A DNA stretch of 64,000 nt. Origin: JAAYUD01 sp963676865. GTDB lineage: Bacteria; Bacteroidota; Bacteroidia; Bacteroidales; Bacteroidaceae. Each line of letters starts with the position of its first letter. The first letter of the stretch is position 1. This document shows, piece by piece, positions 1 to 9,729 of this stretch. Location: assembly GCA_963676865.2 (NCBI GenBank), contig CAXXSS010000001.1:1984001-2048000 (forward strand), read 5' to 3'. Made by a program: the position numbers and the translations under genes. The notes under the pieces are model-generated. The model saw only the letters and a list, made by a program, of their open reading frames with translations. It searched no databases and was not told the origin of the DNA.

Positions 1-1190
1 ACGAATACGCCTTGATAAGGGCGGTTTAGCCGAGCTCCGGCACCTACTCCATCTACCCAACCCGAACTGCGGGCTTGTCCGGCAACAACGTAAGGAGGAG
101 CAAAACGCTTTTCGGCTTCGTTGTAATCGGTACGCAAAATGTAGTTTTGATTAAGCACAACGATATAGGCATATTTTCCCGAAGGATGAATATCTATCTG
201 AAATTCCCAACCGGTGTCTTGGATAGTGTATAATTCGGTGTAATTGCCATCATCAAGGTTTGGCTTCCATTGGCCTCCATTAAGAACGGTATCAAAATAC
301 TTATTCATATCTAAACGAAATACTTGACCGCGCTCATAGCTGTTGAAATACAACTCTCCGTTTACCGGATGAATTGAGGCGCCGTTGCACTGCTTGTAAG
401 CTGCCAGTACTTGTACGCTAGAAGAATTGGTAAATGTTCCGTCGGCATTACATTTTACAATGTACGCGCTTGGGCTAGAGCCTGTACCGGAACCGTCGTA
501 GTCGGTAGCCACAATCATGTACTGGCCATTGAGTGTGAAGTCAAGACTCCTAAGACGTTTGTTCCCAAAAGTGGAACGAGAAATAGGTGTAGAGACCACG
601 CGATTAGTAAGATCTATCATTTGAATATCTGCACCATCGTAACTGATGTACAAATGATCTTTGTGTAGGGGATCAAATTTTATAAAACCATCGTTACGGA
701 AACCGGCGCAAGTCTCGAACGTACCGTCTTTCCATCCTTGATCGTCGCGCGAATTACGAAAACCACACAATGTGCCGACCACCATCTTTTTCTCGTAAGA
801 AAATTTTTCGGGTGCTGTTCCTATTTGGATATTCTCATCTTTGCCAACAGATACTTGAATTTCTCCCGAGTAAGCATGCGAAGGTACAAAGCAGTAAAGT
901 GCACTTCCCTTTACACTAATAACTGTAGCTTGTTTGCCTCCGATCATTACTTTCACCAGAGAAGGGTCTACGCCGAAATTGTCCCCATATACAACTAAAC
1001 GTTGGCCTACGCCTCCTTCTTTGGGAACAAAATCTGAAACCGTCACCGGCTTCGAGGGATCAAAAGTTGCTTCTCCAGACGAATTATCATCGCTCTTGCA
1101 GCTAGTGAAGCAAAGCGCGATCAATGCTAATACGACACCATATAGATGATATTTGTTGTGTCGTCTTGCGGAATCATTATTCATTTTCAT
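1..1190 (-). CDS. IPT/TIG-domain surface lipoprotein with propeller-like C-terminus (partial)
   Basis: The gene is read leftward from ATG at 1190 and runs off the window start, so the C-terminus is missing. The first residues form a signal peptide with lipobox FTSC (Cys31), so the protein is probably a lipoprotein. Residues about 45-130 fit an IPT/TIG immunoglobulin-like domain (SDFVPKEGGVGQRLVVYGDN, then VMIGGKQATV). The rest has short repeated beta-strand units such as GFIKFDPLHKDHLYISYDG and GASIHPVNGELYFNSYERG, as in six-bladed NHL-like propellers. Proteins of this architecture often occur in Bacteroidota glycan loci as surface glycan-binding proteins; that role is inferred here. It is divergent from the HTCS at 1892, with about 700 bp between. 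No susC/susD lies upstream inside the window, so it appears to be the first gene of its leftward unit. Confidence 0.8.
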   Translation of the reverse strand, partial: MKMNNDSARRHNKYHLYGVVLALIALCFTSCKSDDNSSGEATFDPSKPVTVSDFVPKEGGVGQRLVVYGDNFGVDPSLVKVMIGGKQATVISVKGSALYCFVPSHAYSGEIQVSVGKDENIQIGTAPEKFSYEKKMVVGTLCGFRNSRDDQGWKDGTFETCAGFRNDGFIKFDPLHKDHLYISYDGADIQMIDLTNRVVSTPISRSTFGNKRLRSLDFTLNGQYMIVATDYDGSGTGSSPSAYIVKCNADGTFTNSSSVQVLAAYKQCNGASIHPVNGELYFNSYERGQVFRLDMNKYFDTVLNGGQWKPNLDDGNYTELYTIQDTGWEFQIDIHPSGKYAYIVVLNQNYILRTDYNEAEKRFAPPYVVAGQARSSGWVDGVGAGARLNRPYQGVF

Positions 1191-1891
1191 AATATATTTG
1201 ATTTTAAAGTGAAATATTAGTGTCTCGTAGCATAATCGGATCATTCCTTTTTTCTGATAATCAGATGATCCTTGGATCTCCTATTTTAATTATTTATCTT
1301 AATTACATCAGTTGTTGATGGGCGTACAGAAATAGATTTCGCTCAATCGTTTATGGTGAAGCAAACGAAAAGGGAAATACGTACTAGAAATAAGTAAAGA
1401 TACGGAAGGTAAACGCAAATTTATCTTCCTGTAAGGTTTGATGCCCGTTGAACTTGACACCAATAGTACTGAAACCTTTAATATGTTTATTCTCATAAAT
1501 TGTTTTTCACTTGAATTGTTATTACCATTTAAAGTTTTCTCTAATCGATCTCTTCTTTAATGAAATAGAGATGTTCTATTTAGCTTATAGATTCGCATCT
1601 ATATTTGAATACTGCAAAATAACAATATATCAAAAAGAAAGGAGGATAAAATATATTCAAAAGAGGATAAAATCTAGTCTATTTACATCTCTGATACGCT
1701 TTTATTTCGTTTCTTCTTATTATAGTAAGTAGACTTTGCTTAAATTTGTATTTGAAAGAAGTGAAAAACAACAAAAAATTTCTTTTTGTTTTTAACTTTA
1801 AAGTCTAAGATATGATTATACGGTTGTCATAAGGTATCACCGAAAAAGAAAAATAAAAAATGAAAGAGAAGAATCAATCTGAACCAAATAA
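1191..1891. other. Intergenic region between divergent lipoprotein and HTCS genes
   Basis: About 700 bp of AT-rich sequence separate the two divergent starts. Only short open frames without recognisable motifs are present. A TAAATTTG box at 1741-1748 matches the Bacteroides -7 consensus TAnnTTTG and could serve the HTCS gene 144 bp downstream, but I see no matching TTTG element at the usual upstream spacing. Confidence 0.4.
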
Positions 1892-4800
1892 ATGCAGATG
1901 ATGAAAAGACTATATTTTCTTTTCTTGTGTCTCATGTTACTGATAGGCACGAGAACCGTCAATGCATCACCATCTTTCTTCTTCAGAAAATATATGGCGG
2001 TGGATGGGTTGTCGCACAATACTGTTTTGTGTGGTTTGCAAGATAGTTATGGCTTTATCTGGTTGGGTACGAGCAATGGTCTTAATTGTTACGACGGAAA
2101 CAACAATGCGGTGTTCCGTAATATGTTGAACGAAGGTTTCTCTTTCGAAAACAATTCTGTGATTTCTCTTTTTGAGGAAAATAGAAACATTTGGATTGGT
2201 GCAAATTATGGTTTGTACGTTTACAATCGCGCGTCCAACAAATTCTCTCGCTTTACCAAAACTACAGGCTATGGAGTTGTTATCAGCTCGGAGGTAAGAA
2301 AAGTGATTAAGGCTCGCAATAATATGATATGGATTTCTACCTTAGGGCAAGGGCTGTTCATTTATAATCCGAAAAACGGATCTCTTTATCAAAACAGTGT
2401 CCATGCATCTTATATTTGTGATATTTGCCAGGGAGGCGATGGGGTACTTTATGTCTCTTCCATGCAAGGCGAACTTCTGCGTTTCAGTGAAAATGGAAAA
2501 TATCTGGGCTCATATAGTATTCCGAATTATGCCAGTATTAAAGAAATGAACTGCTTGAAGAATATTAATGGAGAAATATGGATGGGAGCGGGAGGGAGTT
2601 TATACAAACTGAATAAGGCGACGAATAAGTTAGATAAATATGATTCGAATACTTATTTCGGTTCCATTCATTGTCTGTTACGCTATTCGCCTCAAGAAAT
2701 ATTGGTGGGAACTGACAAAGGATTGTATTTGTTCAATGTTGTTACAAGACTTTATCAACGCAAGGACGATCCTTCCGATTCTAGAAGTTTGAGCGACCAG
2801 GCTGTGAATGCTATGATGTGGGACAAAGAAGGTTCGCTTTGGGTCATGACAAATTTTGGTGGCGTCAATTATATGTCCAAGCAGTCTACGCTATTCCGTT
2901 TTTGCTCTCTTGATAGTAATGATAAAAGAGGAAATGTGGTATCGAGAAAAATTGTCAGTTCTTTTTGCGAAACAAAAGGGGGTAATGTCTGGGTCGGTAC
3001 TCAAAATGGTTTGTATTATTATAATAAATCCACCAAACAGATATCTCCATACAAAGGGGGAGTGTTGAATTACGATATTCGTAGTATTATGCAGAACGGA
3101 AATAAATTGTGGTTGGGCACTTATGATAGTGGCATTCGCGTAGTAGATCTGAAGAGCGGAAATATCAAGGCATATACTTATTCTAAGAAAATACCATATA
3201 CAATATGTAGCAATAACGTTTACAGTATCTACAAAGTTCGGAAAGGGGATATTTATGTGGGGACAAATTGGGGACTCTGTCGGTATGATTCTTTGAGAGA
3301 CCGGTTTATGCTTATTTCTACGATGAGCTCGATGACTTCTATCGCGGATATGCTGGAAGATGCATCGGGTAATTTATGGGTAGCTACGTCCAACTGTGGC
3401 GTTATGTGTTTGAATGCGCATACCGGGAAATGGAAGAATTATGCTTATGAAAAGAACAATCCTCATTCTATTACGAGCAATTCTGTCATCAAGTTGTTTA
3501 AAGACTCTAAAAATACAATCTGGCTTGGCACGAATGGTGGAGGTCTTTGTTATTTCGATCCCAAGATTAATGGATTTATCAATTTTGATCCCAACAATAC
3601 TATTTTGCCAAATAGTGTGATCTATGCCATTGAACAAGATAAAGAAGGTAATTTTTGGATATCCAGTAATGCAGGGCTGACAAAAATTAATCCGGCAATT
3701 AAAACAGGCCTTCACCAATATACCGTCGGCAGTGATTTATGGGGAGGATCGTTTAGCCAGCATTCTTCTATATTTACTTCACAGGGCGAGATGCTGTTTG
3801 GAAGTATTAACGGATTCTATTCCTTCTTTCCACAGAATCTGATAGAAAAGGGTAGTTTTGCTCCTGTATATATCACAGGAATCAGTTTCCCTTATCTCGA
3901 AGATGCAGAGAAAGAAAAAGAAAGATTGCAGTTGGATAAAGCTCTTTATACGGAGCATGAAATAGTTCTACCTTACAAAGATAATAGCTTTTCCATCCAT
4001 TTTGTTGCTCTCAGATATGGTAACCCGTCAAAAGCTCGTTATTCGTATATGCTGAAAGGAGTGAATGAACAATGGGCGCAAGAAACGGAAAGTAATGTAG
4101 CTAGTTATGTAAGTCTTTCGCCCGGTAAATATGAGTTTTTACTGCGCGAAAATAATAGTAAGGGCAAAGAAGCCTCTTTATGGATTATTGTCATGCCTCC
4201 TTGGTATAGAAGCAATTTGGCCTATTTTATTTATATCCTTTTAATTCTGACGATTGGCTACTATGTATTCAAGAGCTCGCAGGCCATCATCCGTAAGAAA
4301 ATACAGAGGCAAATGGAAGAGCATCAATTGAAACAAGAACAAGAAGCATATAAGTCGAAAATTAAATTTTTTGTTAACTTGATGCATGAGATACGCACTC
4401 CTCTCAGTCTTATAAGTTTGCCTTTAGAAAGAATGCAGGAAGAAAAACAAAATGCGATAAATGAAAAATATATAGCTGTTATCCATAAGAACTTGGACTA
4501 TCTATTGGGAGTCACCAATCAATTGCTTGACTTCGAGAAAATAGAAAACGGCGCTTTGACATTGAACTTGGAAGAATATGATATAAAGAGTATACTGAAT
4601 GGTATTTATAACCAATTTGTCGGTTATGCTCATCTGAAAGGGATAGAATTGAAGTTGGTACTATGTGATCAGGATGTCATCTCTTTAGTCGATAAAGACA
4701 AGATTGGCAATATATTGGTCAATTTAATGGGGAATGCCTTGAAATATGCTCATCAAAAGATAGAAATAGAACTTGTATACACTCTATCGAATTATGAAAT

Positions 4801-5902
4801 TAGGGTCTGTGATGATGGCGTTAGTATTCCTGATTCGGAAAAAGAGAAAATATTCGAAACTTTCTATCAGTTGCATGGCGATAAGATTGCAGCCGCTATG
4901 GGAACAGGTATCGGGCTTTCGTATGCTAAAGTGTTGGCTGAAGCTCATCATGGCGGTTTGAGGATAGAAGACAATTTGGGCGGTGGTTCTAAGTTCATCC
5001 TTTCGCTCCCTATTGAAAAAGGAGAAGTGCAAAATGTGCGATCGATATCATCCGAAGTGACCACCGAGGGGAGCGCACAATCCAACGGAATAGTATTGCA
5101 AGAGGGCTTTGAATCTGTTGTCTTATTGGTTGAAGATAATGTGGAATTGCTAGAAATGACGGCTGATTCGTTGCAGCAATGGTATCGTGTGCTAAAGGCT
5201 CGTAACGGACGGGAAGCTCTGGAACTGTTGGCCAACGAAGAGATCAATGTAATAGTAAGTGATATAATGATGCCTGAAATGGATGGATTGGAGCTGTGTA
5301 ATAAAGTCAAATCGGATATAAACTATTCGCATATTCCGGTTATTCTGCTGACTGCGAAAACAACACTTGAATCGAAAGTGGAAGGAATGGAAAACGGGGC
5401 GGATGCATATATTGAGAAACCATTTCTGGTACAACAGGTGCGTTTGCAAATAGAAAATCTGTTGAAACTGCGCCATGCTTTCCATCAATTAATGGTTTCG
5501 TTTCAGGATAACGGCGATGATAGCTCAATAATGGCTGATTACGGCTTGACACAGAAGGATTGCAAGTTTACTGAAAACTTGCAGGCTTTATTGATCGATC
5601 GTTTAGCGGATGAGAACTTCTCGTTGGATACGTTGGCCGAAGAACTTAATATGAGTCGTTCAAGTTTTTATCGAAAGATAAAAGCGTTGTCGGGGATGTC
5701 GCCCAACGACTATATGAAATCTGTAAGGATGAATAAGGCGGCAGAACTCATCGGGCTAGGAGAGCGAATTTCGGAAGTTGCTGCACAAGTAGGTTTCTCT
5801 TCTTCTTCTTATTTTGCTAAGTGTTTTAAAGCACAATTTGGAGTGCTGCCCAAAGAATTTGCATTTAAAAGGGATGCCGGTAATGGTAGTATAAAGGCAT
5901 AA
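1892..5902 (+). CDS. Hybrid two-component system sensor/regulator (HTCS)
   Basis: This 1336-residue protein is a one-polypeptide sensor and transcription regulator of Bacteroidota polysaccharide loci. A signal peptide (residues 1-25) leads into two tandem seven-bladed propellers built of reg_prop repeats (GFIWLGTSNGL, NIWIGANYGLY, NTIWLGTNGGGL and others), then a Y_Y_Y domain at about 690-765. A single membrane helix lies at about 774-796. The cytoplasmic part has a HisKA domain with phospho-acceptor His832 (NLMHEIRTPLS), HATPase_c with the GTGIGLSYAK glycine motif, a receiver domain with phospho-acceptor Asp1124 (SDIMMPEMDG) and Lys in LLTAK, and a C-terminal AraC-type helix-turn-helix pair from about 1245. 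The length is normal for the family. The GH76 gene follows after 56 bp in the same direction, so the likely ligand is an alpha-mannan oligosaccharide (inferred). Confidence 0.95.
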   Translation: MQMMKRLYFLFLCLMLLIGTRTVNASPSFFFRKYMAVDGLSHNTVLCGLQDSYGFIWLGTSNGLNCYDGNNNAVFRNMLNEGFSFENNSVISLFEENRNIWIGANYGLYVYNRASNKFSRFTKTTGYGVVISSEVRKVIKARNNMIWISTLGQGLFIYNPKNGSLYQNSVHASYICDICQGGDGVLYVSSMQGELLRFSENGKYLGSYSIPNYASIKEMNCLKNINGEIWMGAGGSLYKLNKATNKLDKYDSNTYFGSIHCLLRYSPQEILVGTDKGLYLFNVVTRLYQRKDDPSDSRSLSDQAVNAMMWDKEGSLWVMTNFGGVNYMSKQSTLFRFCSLDSNDKRGNVVSRKIVSSFCETKGGNVWVGTQNGLYYYNKSTKQISPYKGGVLNYDIRSIMQNGNKLWLGTYDSGIRVVDLKSGNIKAYTYSKKIPYTICSNNVYSIYKVRKGDIYVGTNWGLCRYDSLRDRFMLISTMSSMTSIADMLEDASGNLWVATSNCGVMCLNAHTGKWKNYAYEKNNPHSITSNSVIKLFKDSKNTIWLGTNGGGLCYFDPKINGFINFDPNNTILPNSVIYAIEQDKEGNFWISSNAGLTKINPAIKTGLHQYTVGSDLWGGSFSQHSSIFTSQGEMLFGSINGFYSFFPQNLIEKGSFAPVYITGISFPYLEDAEKEKERLQLDKALYTEHEIVLPYKDNSFSIHFVALRYGNPSKARYSYMLKGVNEQWAQETESNVASYVSLSPGKYEFLLRENNSKGKEASLWIIVMPPWYRSNLAYFIYILLILTIGYYVFKSSQAIIRKKIQRQMEEHQLKQEQEAYKSKIKFFVNLMHEIRTPLSLISLPLERMQEEKQNAINEKYIAVIHKNLDYLLGVTNQLLDFEKIENGALTLNLEEYDIKSILNGIYNQFVGYAHLKGIELKLVLCDQDVISLVDKDKIGNILVNLMGNALKYAHQKIEIELVYTLSNYEIRVCDDGVSIPDSEKEKIFETFYQLHGDKIAAAMGTGIGLSYAKVLAEAHHGGLRIEDNLGGGSKFILSLPIEKGEVQNVRSISSEVTTEGSAQSNGIVLQEGFESVVLLVEDNVELLEMTADSLQQWYRVLKARNGREALELLANEEINVIVSDIMMPEMDGLELCNKVKSDINYSHIPVILLTAKTTLESKVEGMENGADAYIEKPFLVQQVRLQIENLLKLRHAFHQLMVSFQDNGDDSSIMADYGLTQKDCKFTENLQALLIDRLADENFSLDTLAEELNMSRSSFYRKIKALSGMSPNDYMKSVRMNKAAELIGLGERISEVAAQVGFSSSSYFAKCFKAQFGVLPKEFAFKRDAGNGSIKA

Positions 5903-5958
5903 CCTCCGAAATTGTTTGTGATAGGTAAGATTCGTGTAACAAATTAAAATAAGATAAG

Positions 5959-7068
5959 ATGATGAAACGGAATATCAAGAAACTTATAACTCTGGTTTTG
6001 ACAGTAACTTTCTTTGCCTCGGCCCAAGCCGCGACATTGAATGGAAAAGGGTATACTCCAAAGGATGCTAACACGGCGATTGACGCATTTCACAAAACGT
6101 TTTACAACCCGGAAATGAAGCTATATGCCATCTCTTCCGATATGAAGGGAAGGGCTGCTATCTGGGTGCAAGCCATTTATTGGGATATGGCAATGAATGC
6201 TTACAAACGGACCAAAAGTCCTAAATATCTCCAGCAGATAAAAGACATCTATCAAGGGGGGTATGAGCAATACGATAAATACAATTGGAATAATAAGGTA
6301 GAATGGTTTATTTACGACGACATGATGTGGTGGATCATTTCTTTGGGGAGAGCCTACCAGCTAACCGGAGAACCCAAATACTTGGCACATGCCGCAGCAG
6401 GGTTTTATCATGTTTGGAAAGAAGGTTATGATGCCGAACAGGGAGGTATGTGGTGGAATTTCAAGCATGATGCCAAAATGTCGTGTATCAATTATCCGAC
6501 AGTTGTCGGTGCGATGACTCTTTTTGAAATAACTCGAGATAGCGATTATCTGCAAAAAGCGGAGAAATTGTATGAATGGTCACGAAAAGTGTTTTTCGAT
6601 CGTTCGACGGGATGCATTGCAGACAATATGCATTACCATTTTCAACGCCCTAATGGTATGGATATCGATTGGACGGCCCAACTTTATAACCAAGGTACAT
6701 TTATAGGTTCAGCCACGATGCTCTATAAGGCGACTAAAAACAAATCATATCTAAATGATGCCATCTTGGCGGCAAACTATGTGCGTTATACCATGTGCGA
6801 TAAGAATGGACTGTTACCATATAAAAATGGTATAGAGCAGGGCATTTATGCAGCTATCTTCGGACAATACATGGTGCGTCTTGTAGAAGATGCCCATCAA
6901 CCACAATACCTCGAATGGTTGCGCTATAATATCAATACGGCATGGGACAATCGAGATGTGCAGCGAGATATTACGTACAAAAATGCAGCGATCGCTTGTC
7001 CGCAAGGATTGATGGAAAGCTATGACGCAAGTGCTTGTCCTGCATTGATGCAACTCATATTGCCATAG
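5959..7068 (+). CDS. GH76 family endo-alpha-1,6-mannanase
   Basis: GH76 enzymes cut the alpha-1,6-mannan backbone of fungal cell-wall mannan by a retaining mechanism. The adjacent catalytic aspartates of the family are visible as Asp120-Asp121 in WFIYDDMMWW. Other family segments are AAIWVQAIYWDMAMNAYKR near the N-terminus and DIDWTAQLYNQGTFIGSAT in the middle. The total of 369 residues is a single catalytic domain. The signal peptide (to about residue 25) ends in ASAQAA without a lipobox cysteine, so the enzyme is probably periplasmic, unlike the lipoprotein paralogue at 56443-57717. It follows the HTCS by 56 bp and may be co-transcribed with it. A hairpin repeat at 7091-7204 lies just after the stop and may end transcription. 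Confidence 0.93.
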   Translation: MMKRNIKKLITLVLTVTFFASAQAATLNGKGYTPKDANTAIDAFHKTFYNPEMKLYAISSDMKGRAAIWVQAIYWDMAMNAYKRTKSPKYLQQIKDIYQGGYEQYDKYNWNNKVEWFIYDDMMWWIISLGRAYQLTGEPKYLAHAAAGFYHVWKEGYDAEQGGMWWNFKHDAKMSCINYPTVVGAMTLFEITRDSDYLQKAEKLYEWSRKVFFDRSTGCIADNMHYHFQRPNGMDIDWTAQLYNQGTFIGSATMLYKATKNKSYLNDAILAANYVRYTMCDKNGLLPYKNGIEQGIYAAIFGQYMVRLVEDAHQPQYLEWLRYNINTAWDNRDVQRDITYKNAAIACPQGLMESYDASACPALMQLILP

Positions 7069-7090
7069 GTGTTGAATATATTTCACAGCA

Positions 7091-7204
7091 AGAAAAAACA
7101 GACGTATGTCGTTGGCATAACTAACGGAAGTTATCATGACAACTAACGTTAGTTTCTCCTGCGACATCCGTTAGTTACCGCAGTAACATACGTCTGTTTT
7201 TTCT
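7091..7204. repeat. Hairpin repeat element, TAACTAACG family, copy 1
   Basis: Perfect 19 bp inverted repeats (7091-7109 and 7186-7204, arm AGAAAAAACAGACGTATGT) enclose nested palindromes, including AACTAACGTTAGTT at 7141-7154. A 39 bp core at 7118-7156 is identical to 29202-29240. The element sits between the convergent GH76 and pnp genes, where it could act as a bidirectional terminator. A related copy is at 53679-53805. Confidence 0.75.
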
Positions 7205-7235
7205 GAGGTATTATTGGCTATAGTATACAAAAAAT

Positions 7236-7261
7236 CAGCCGGAACTTAAAAGCTCCGGCTG
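7236..7261 (-). terminator. Rho-independent terminator of pnp
   Basis: The arms CAGCCGGA (7236-7243) and TCCGGCTG (7254-7261) form an 8 bp GC-rich stem. Read on the minus strand the hairpin is followed by a T tract (complement of 7230-7235), as expected for a terminator 44 bp after the pnp stop codon. Confidence 0.75.
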
Positions 7262-7304
7262 GTTATATTTATATCTTATCGCAAGTTGATGCGAAGATTA
7301 TTAC

Positions 7305-9551
7305 TTAGTCCCTGTTTTCATCTTCTTGATGAGTACGCGGTCCGTCGTTTCTTCTTGGTCCGTGTTCGCCACGAGGTCTGCGTTCTCTTTCGGGAGCCTC
7401 AGGCATTCCTTCGGGACGAGGAAGCAATACTTTGCGAGAAAGTTTGAACTTACCGGTCTTTGGATCAACATCGAGTAGTTTTACATCAATATCATCACCT
7501 TCTTTAAGACCTGCTTCTTCTACTGTTTCAAGACGTTTCCAATCTATTTCGGAGATGTGGAGCAGACCATCTTTTCCAGGTAGGAATTCAACAAAAGCGC
7601 CATAAGGCATGATTGAACGAATTTTACCTCTGTATACTTCTCCAACTTCGGGAACAGCAACGATTCCTTTAATCATCTTGACAGCTTCTTCAATACTCTG
7701 TTTGTTGACTGCCGAGATTTCGATCTTACCGGTATTGCCTTCTTCTTCAATAGAGATATTGGCACCGGTCTTTTCTTGAAGACCTTGGATAATCTTACCG
7801 CCCGGGCCTATTACAGCTCCAATGAACTCTTTCGGAATGATCAAGTTCTCAATACGTGGTGCGTGATCTTTGAGGTCTGTGTGAGGTTCTGGAATTACTT
7901 CGAGAATCTTACCCAGTATGTGTTCACGTCCTTGTTTGGCTTGCATCAATGCTTTTTCCAGAATTTCAAAACTAAGTCCGTCGCATTTGATATCCATCTG
8001 TGTAGCTGTCAATCCATTGCAAGTACCTGTTGTCTTGAAGTCCATGTCGCCCAAGTGATCTTCATCACCCATGATGTCAGAGAGAATTGCGTATTTGTCT
8101 TCTCCCGGATTCTTGATAAGTCCCATAGCAATACCCGAAACCGGTTTCTTGATAGGAACACCTGCATCCATCAGTGCCATTGTTCCGGCACAAACGGTAG
8201 CCATTGAAGAAGAACCGTTTGATTCCAATATATCTGATACAATGCGGACTACATACGGATAATTTTTAGGGAGCATACGTTTCAAAGCCCGGTGAGCTAA
8301 GTTTCCGTGTCCTATTTCACGACGGCCTACGCCACGTTGTGATTTAGCTTCACCTGTACAGAAAGGAGGGAAGTTGTAGTGCAACAAGAAACGCTCTTTG
8401 CTCTGGTCGAGTACGTTGTCGATTTGTTTTTCGTCGTCTTTGGTACCCAAGGTAACTGACGTCAGCGACTGAGTTTCACCACGGGTGAAAACGGCCGAGC
8501 CGTGAGGGCCGGGAAGGTAACCTACTTCGCCCCAGATAGGACGAATCTCGCTTGGAGTACGTCCGTCAAGGCGTTTGCCTTCGTCAAGGATGCAGCGCCG
8601 CATAGCATCGCGTTCTACGTCAGAGTAGTAGCGGTCTATCAGGGCATTTTTCTCTGCAAGTTCCTCTTCAGAAAGGTTCTCTTTATTTGCCTCGTTATAT
8701 TTTTCTTTGAATTCTTCGCGGATAGCACGGAACGCATCTTCTCTTTCGTGCTTGCTTTTGTCACCAGCTTCAACAATTGCATAGCACTTGGAATAGGTGG
8801 CGTCGTGAAGTTCTTTGCGAAGATCTTCGTCGTTTATTTCGTCGCTATATTCGCGTTTCTTAGCAGAACCTACTTCTTCGGCCAATTCCATTTGGGCTTT
8901 GCACTGAAGTTTGATAGATTCGTGGGCTACTTTCATTGCTTCGAGCAATTCTGCTTCGGAGCATTCGTCCATTTCGCCTTCTACCATCATGATATTGTCG
9001 TAAGTAGCACCTACCATAATATCCATATCGGCTTTGGCCAATTGATCGAAAGTGGGATTAACCAAGTATTTACCGTCAACTCGAGCAACACGTACTTCGG
9101 AGATAGGTCCTTCGAAAGGAATATCCGATACTGCGAGAGCCGCCGAAGCTGCTAGTCCAGCCAATGCATCCGGTACATCGACACCGTCTGCCGAGAAAAG
9201 AATGATATTAACGTATACTTCGCAGTGATAATCTGCTGGGAATAACGGGCGAAGAACACGGTCTACTAGTCGACACGTAAGTATCTCATAGTCGGATGCT
9301 CTACCTTCACGTTTGGTAAAACCGCCTGGAAAGCGGCCAAAAGCTGCGAACTTTTCTCTGTACTCTACCTGTAACGGCATGAAATCTGTTCCGGGAACTG
9401 CCTCTTTAGCGGCACAAACAGTAGCTAACAACATGGTTTTGCCCAAGGTTAGCATAACAGAACCATCTGCCTGTTTTGCCAATTTTCCCGTCTCGAGTTT
9501 GATGGTTCTACCATCACTTAACTCGATTGTTTTAACAATCGGTTTGATCAT
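7305..9551 (-). CDS. pnp: Polyribonucleotide nucleotidyltransferase (PNPase)
   Basis: PNPase degrades RNA 3' to 5' by phosphorolysis in the cytoplasm. The 748-residue protein has the normal order: first RNase PH domain (PLQVEYREKFAAFGRFPGGF), an all-alpha linker, second RNase PH domain (ATVCAGTMALMDAGVPIKKP and DIMGDEDHLGDMDFK), a KH domain whose GPGG loop is at about 581-584, and an S1 domain from about 633 (YRGKIRSIMPYGAFVEFLPG). A short charged tail rich in Arg, Glu and Pro follows S1, which is common in Bacteroidota. It is a single-gene unit with its own promoter-like box upstream and a terminator downstream. I see nothing unusual in the conserved motifs. Confidence 0.98.
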   Translation of the reverse strand: MIKPIVKTIELSDGRTIKLETGKLAKQADGSVMLTLGKTMLLATVCAAKEAVPGTDFMPLQVEYREKFAAFGRFPGGFTKREGRASDYEILTCRLVDRVLRPLFPADYHCEVYVNIILFSADGVDVPDALAGLAASAALAVSDIPFEGPISEVRVARVDGKYLVNPTFDQLAKADMDIMVGATYDNIMMVEGEMDECSEAELLEAMKVAHESIKLQCKAQMELAEEVGSAKKREYSDEINDEDLRKELHDATYSKCYAIVEAGDKSKHEREDAFRAIREEFKEKYNEANKENLSEEELAEKNALIDRYYSDVERDAMRRCILDEGKRLDGRTPSEIRPIWGEVGYLPGPHGSAVFTRGETQSLTSVTLGTKDDEKQIDNVLDQSKERFLLHYNFPPFCTGEAKSQRGVGRREIGHGNLAHRALKRMLPKNYPYVVRIVSDILESNGSSSMATVCAGTMALMDAGVPIKKPVSGIAMGLIKNPGEDKYAILSDIMGDEDHLGDMDFKTTGTCNGLTATQMDIKCDGLSFEILEKALMQAKQGREHILGKILEVIPEPHTDLKDHAPRIENLIIPKEFIGAVIGPGGKIIQGLQEKTGANISIEEEGNTGKIEISAVNKQSIEEAVKMIKGIVAVPEVGEVYRGKIRSIMPYGAFVEFLPGKDGLLHISEIDWKRLETVEEAGLKEGDDIDVKLLDVDPKTGKFKLSRKVLLPRPEGMPEAPERERRPRGEHGPRRNDGPRTHQEDENRD

Positions 9552-9586
9552 AAAAAATATTTAATATATTTCGTCTAAAATTGACG

Positions 9587-9594
9587 CAAAGATA
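9587..9594 (-). promoter_or_regulatory. -7 box upstream of pnp
   Basis: Read on the minus strand the sequence is TATCTTTG, matching the Bacteroides -7 consensus TAnnTTTG, 36 bp upstream of the pnp start. No clear -33 TTTG was seen. Confidence 0.5.
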
Positions 9595-9677
9595 CATAAT
9601 ATTCATCCAATTTGGTGTAAATGAGATAAAAAAGTTTGATTAAAATACTTTTTTAAGTAAATGCCTGGGTAAAACTG

Positions 9678-9707
9678 TTTGAATAAATATGAAAAGCAGT
9701 ATATTTG
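9678..9707 (+). promoter_or_regulatory. Bacteroides-type promoter upstream of the TlpA-like lipoprotein
   Basis: TTTG at 9678-9681 and TATATTTG at 9700-9707 are separated by 18 bp, close to the usual spacing for the Bacteroides primary sigma factor. The start codon at 9730 follows the -7 box by 22 bp. Confidence 0.6.
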
Positions 9708-9729
9708 CGTTTTAAAATAACAATGACAA

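Noticed and set aside
1308..1496. Short leftward open frame in the 1191-1891 gap
   Set aside because: No start context, no motif and AT-rich sequence; not supported as a gene.
8502..9155. A 217-codon open frame opposite pnp
   Set aside because: It is antisense to the conserved catalytic part of PNPase and shows no family pattern; a shadow of codon bias.
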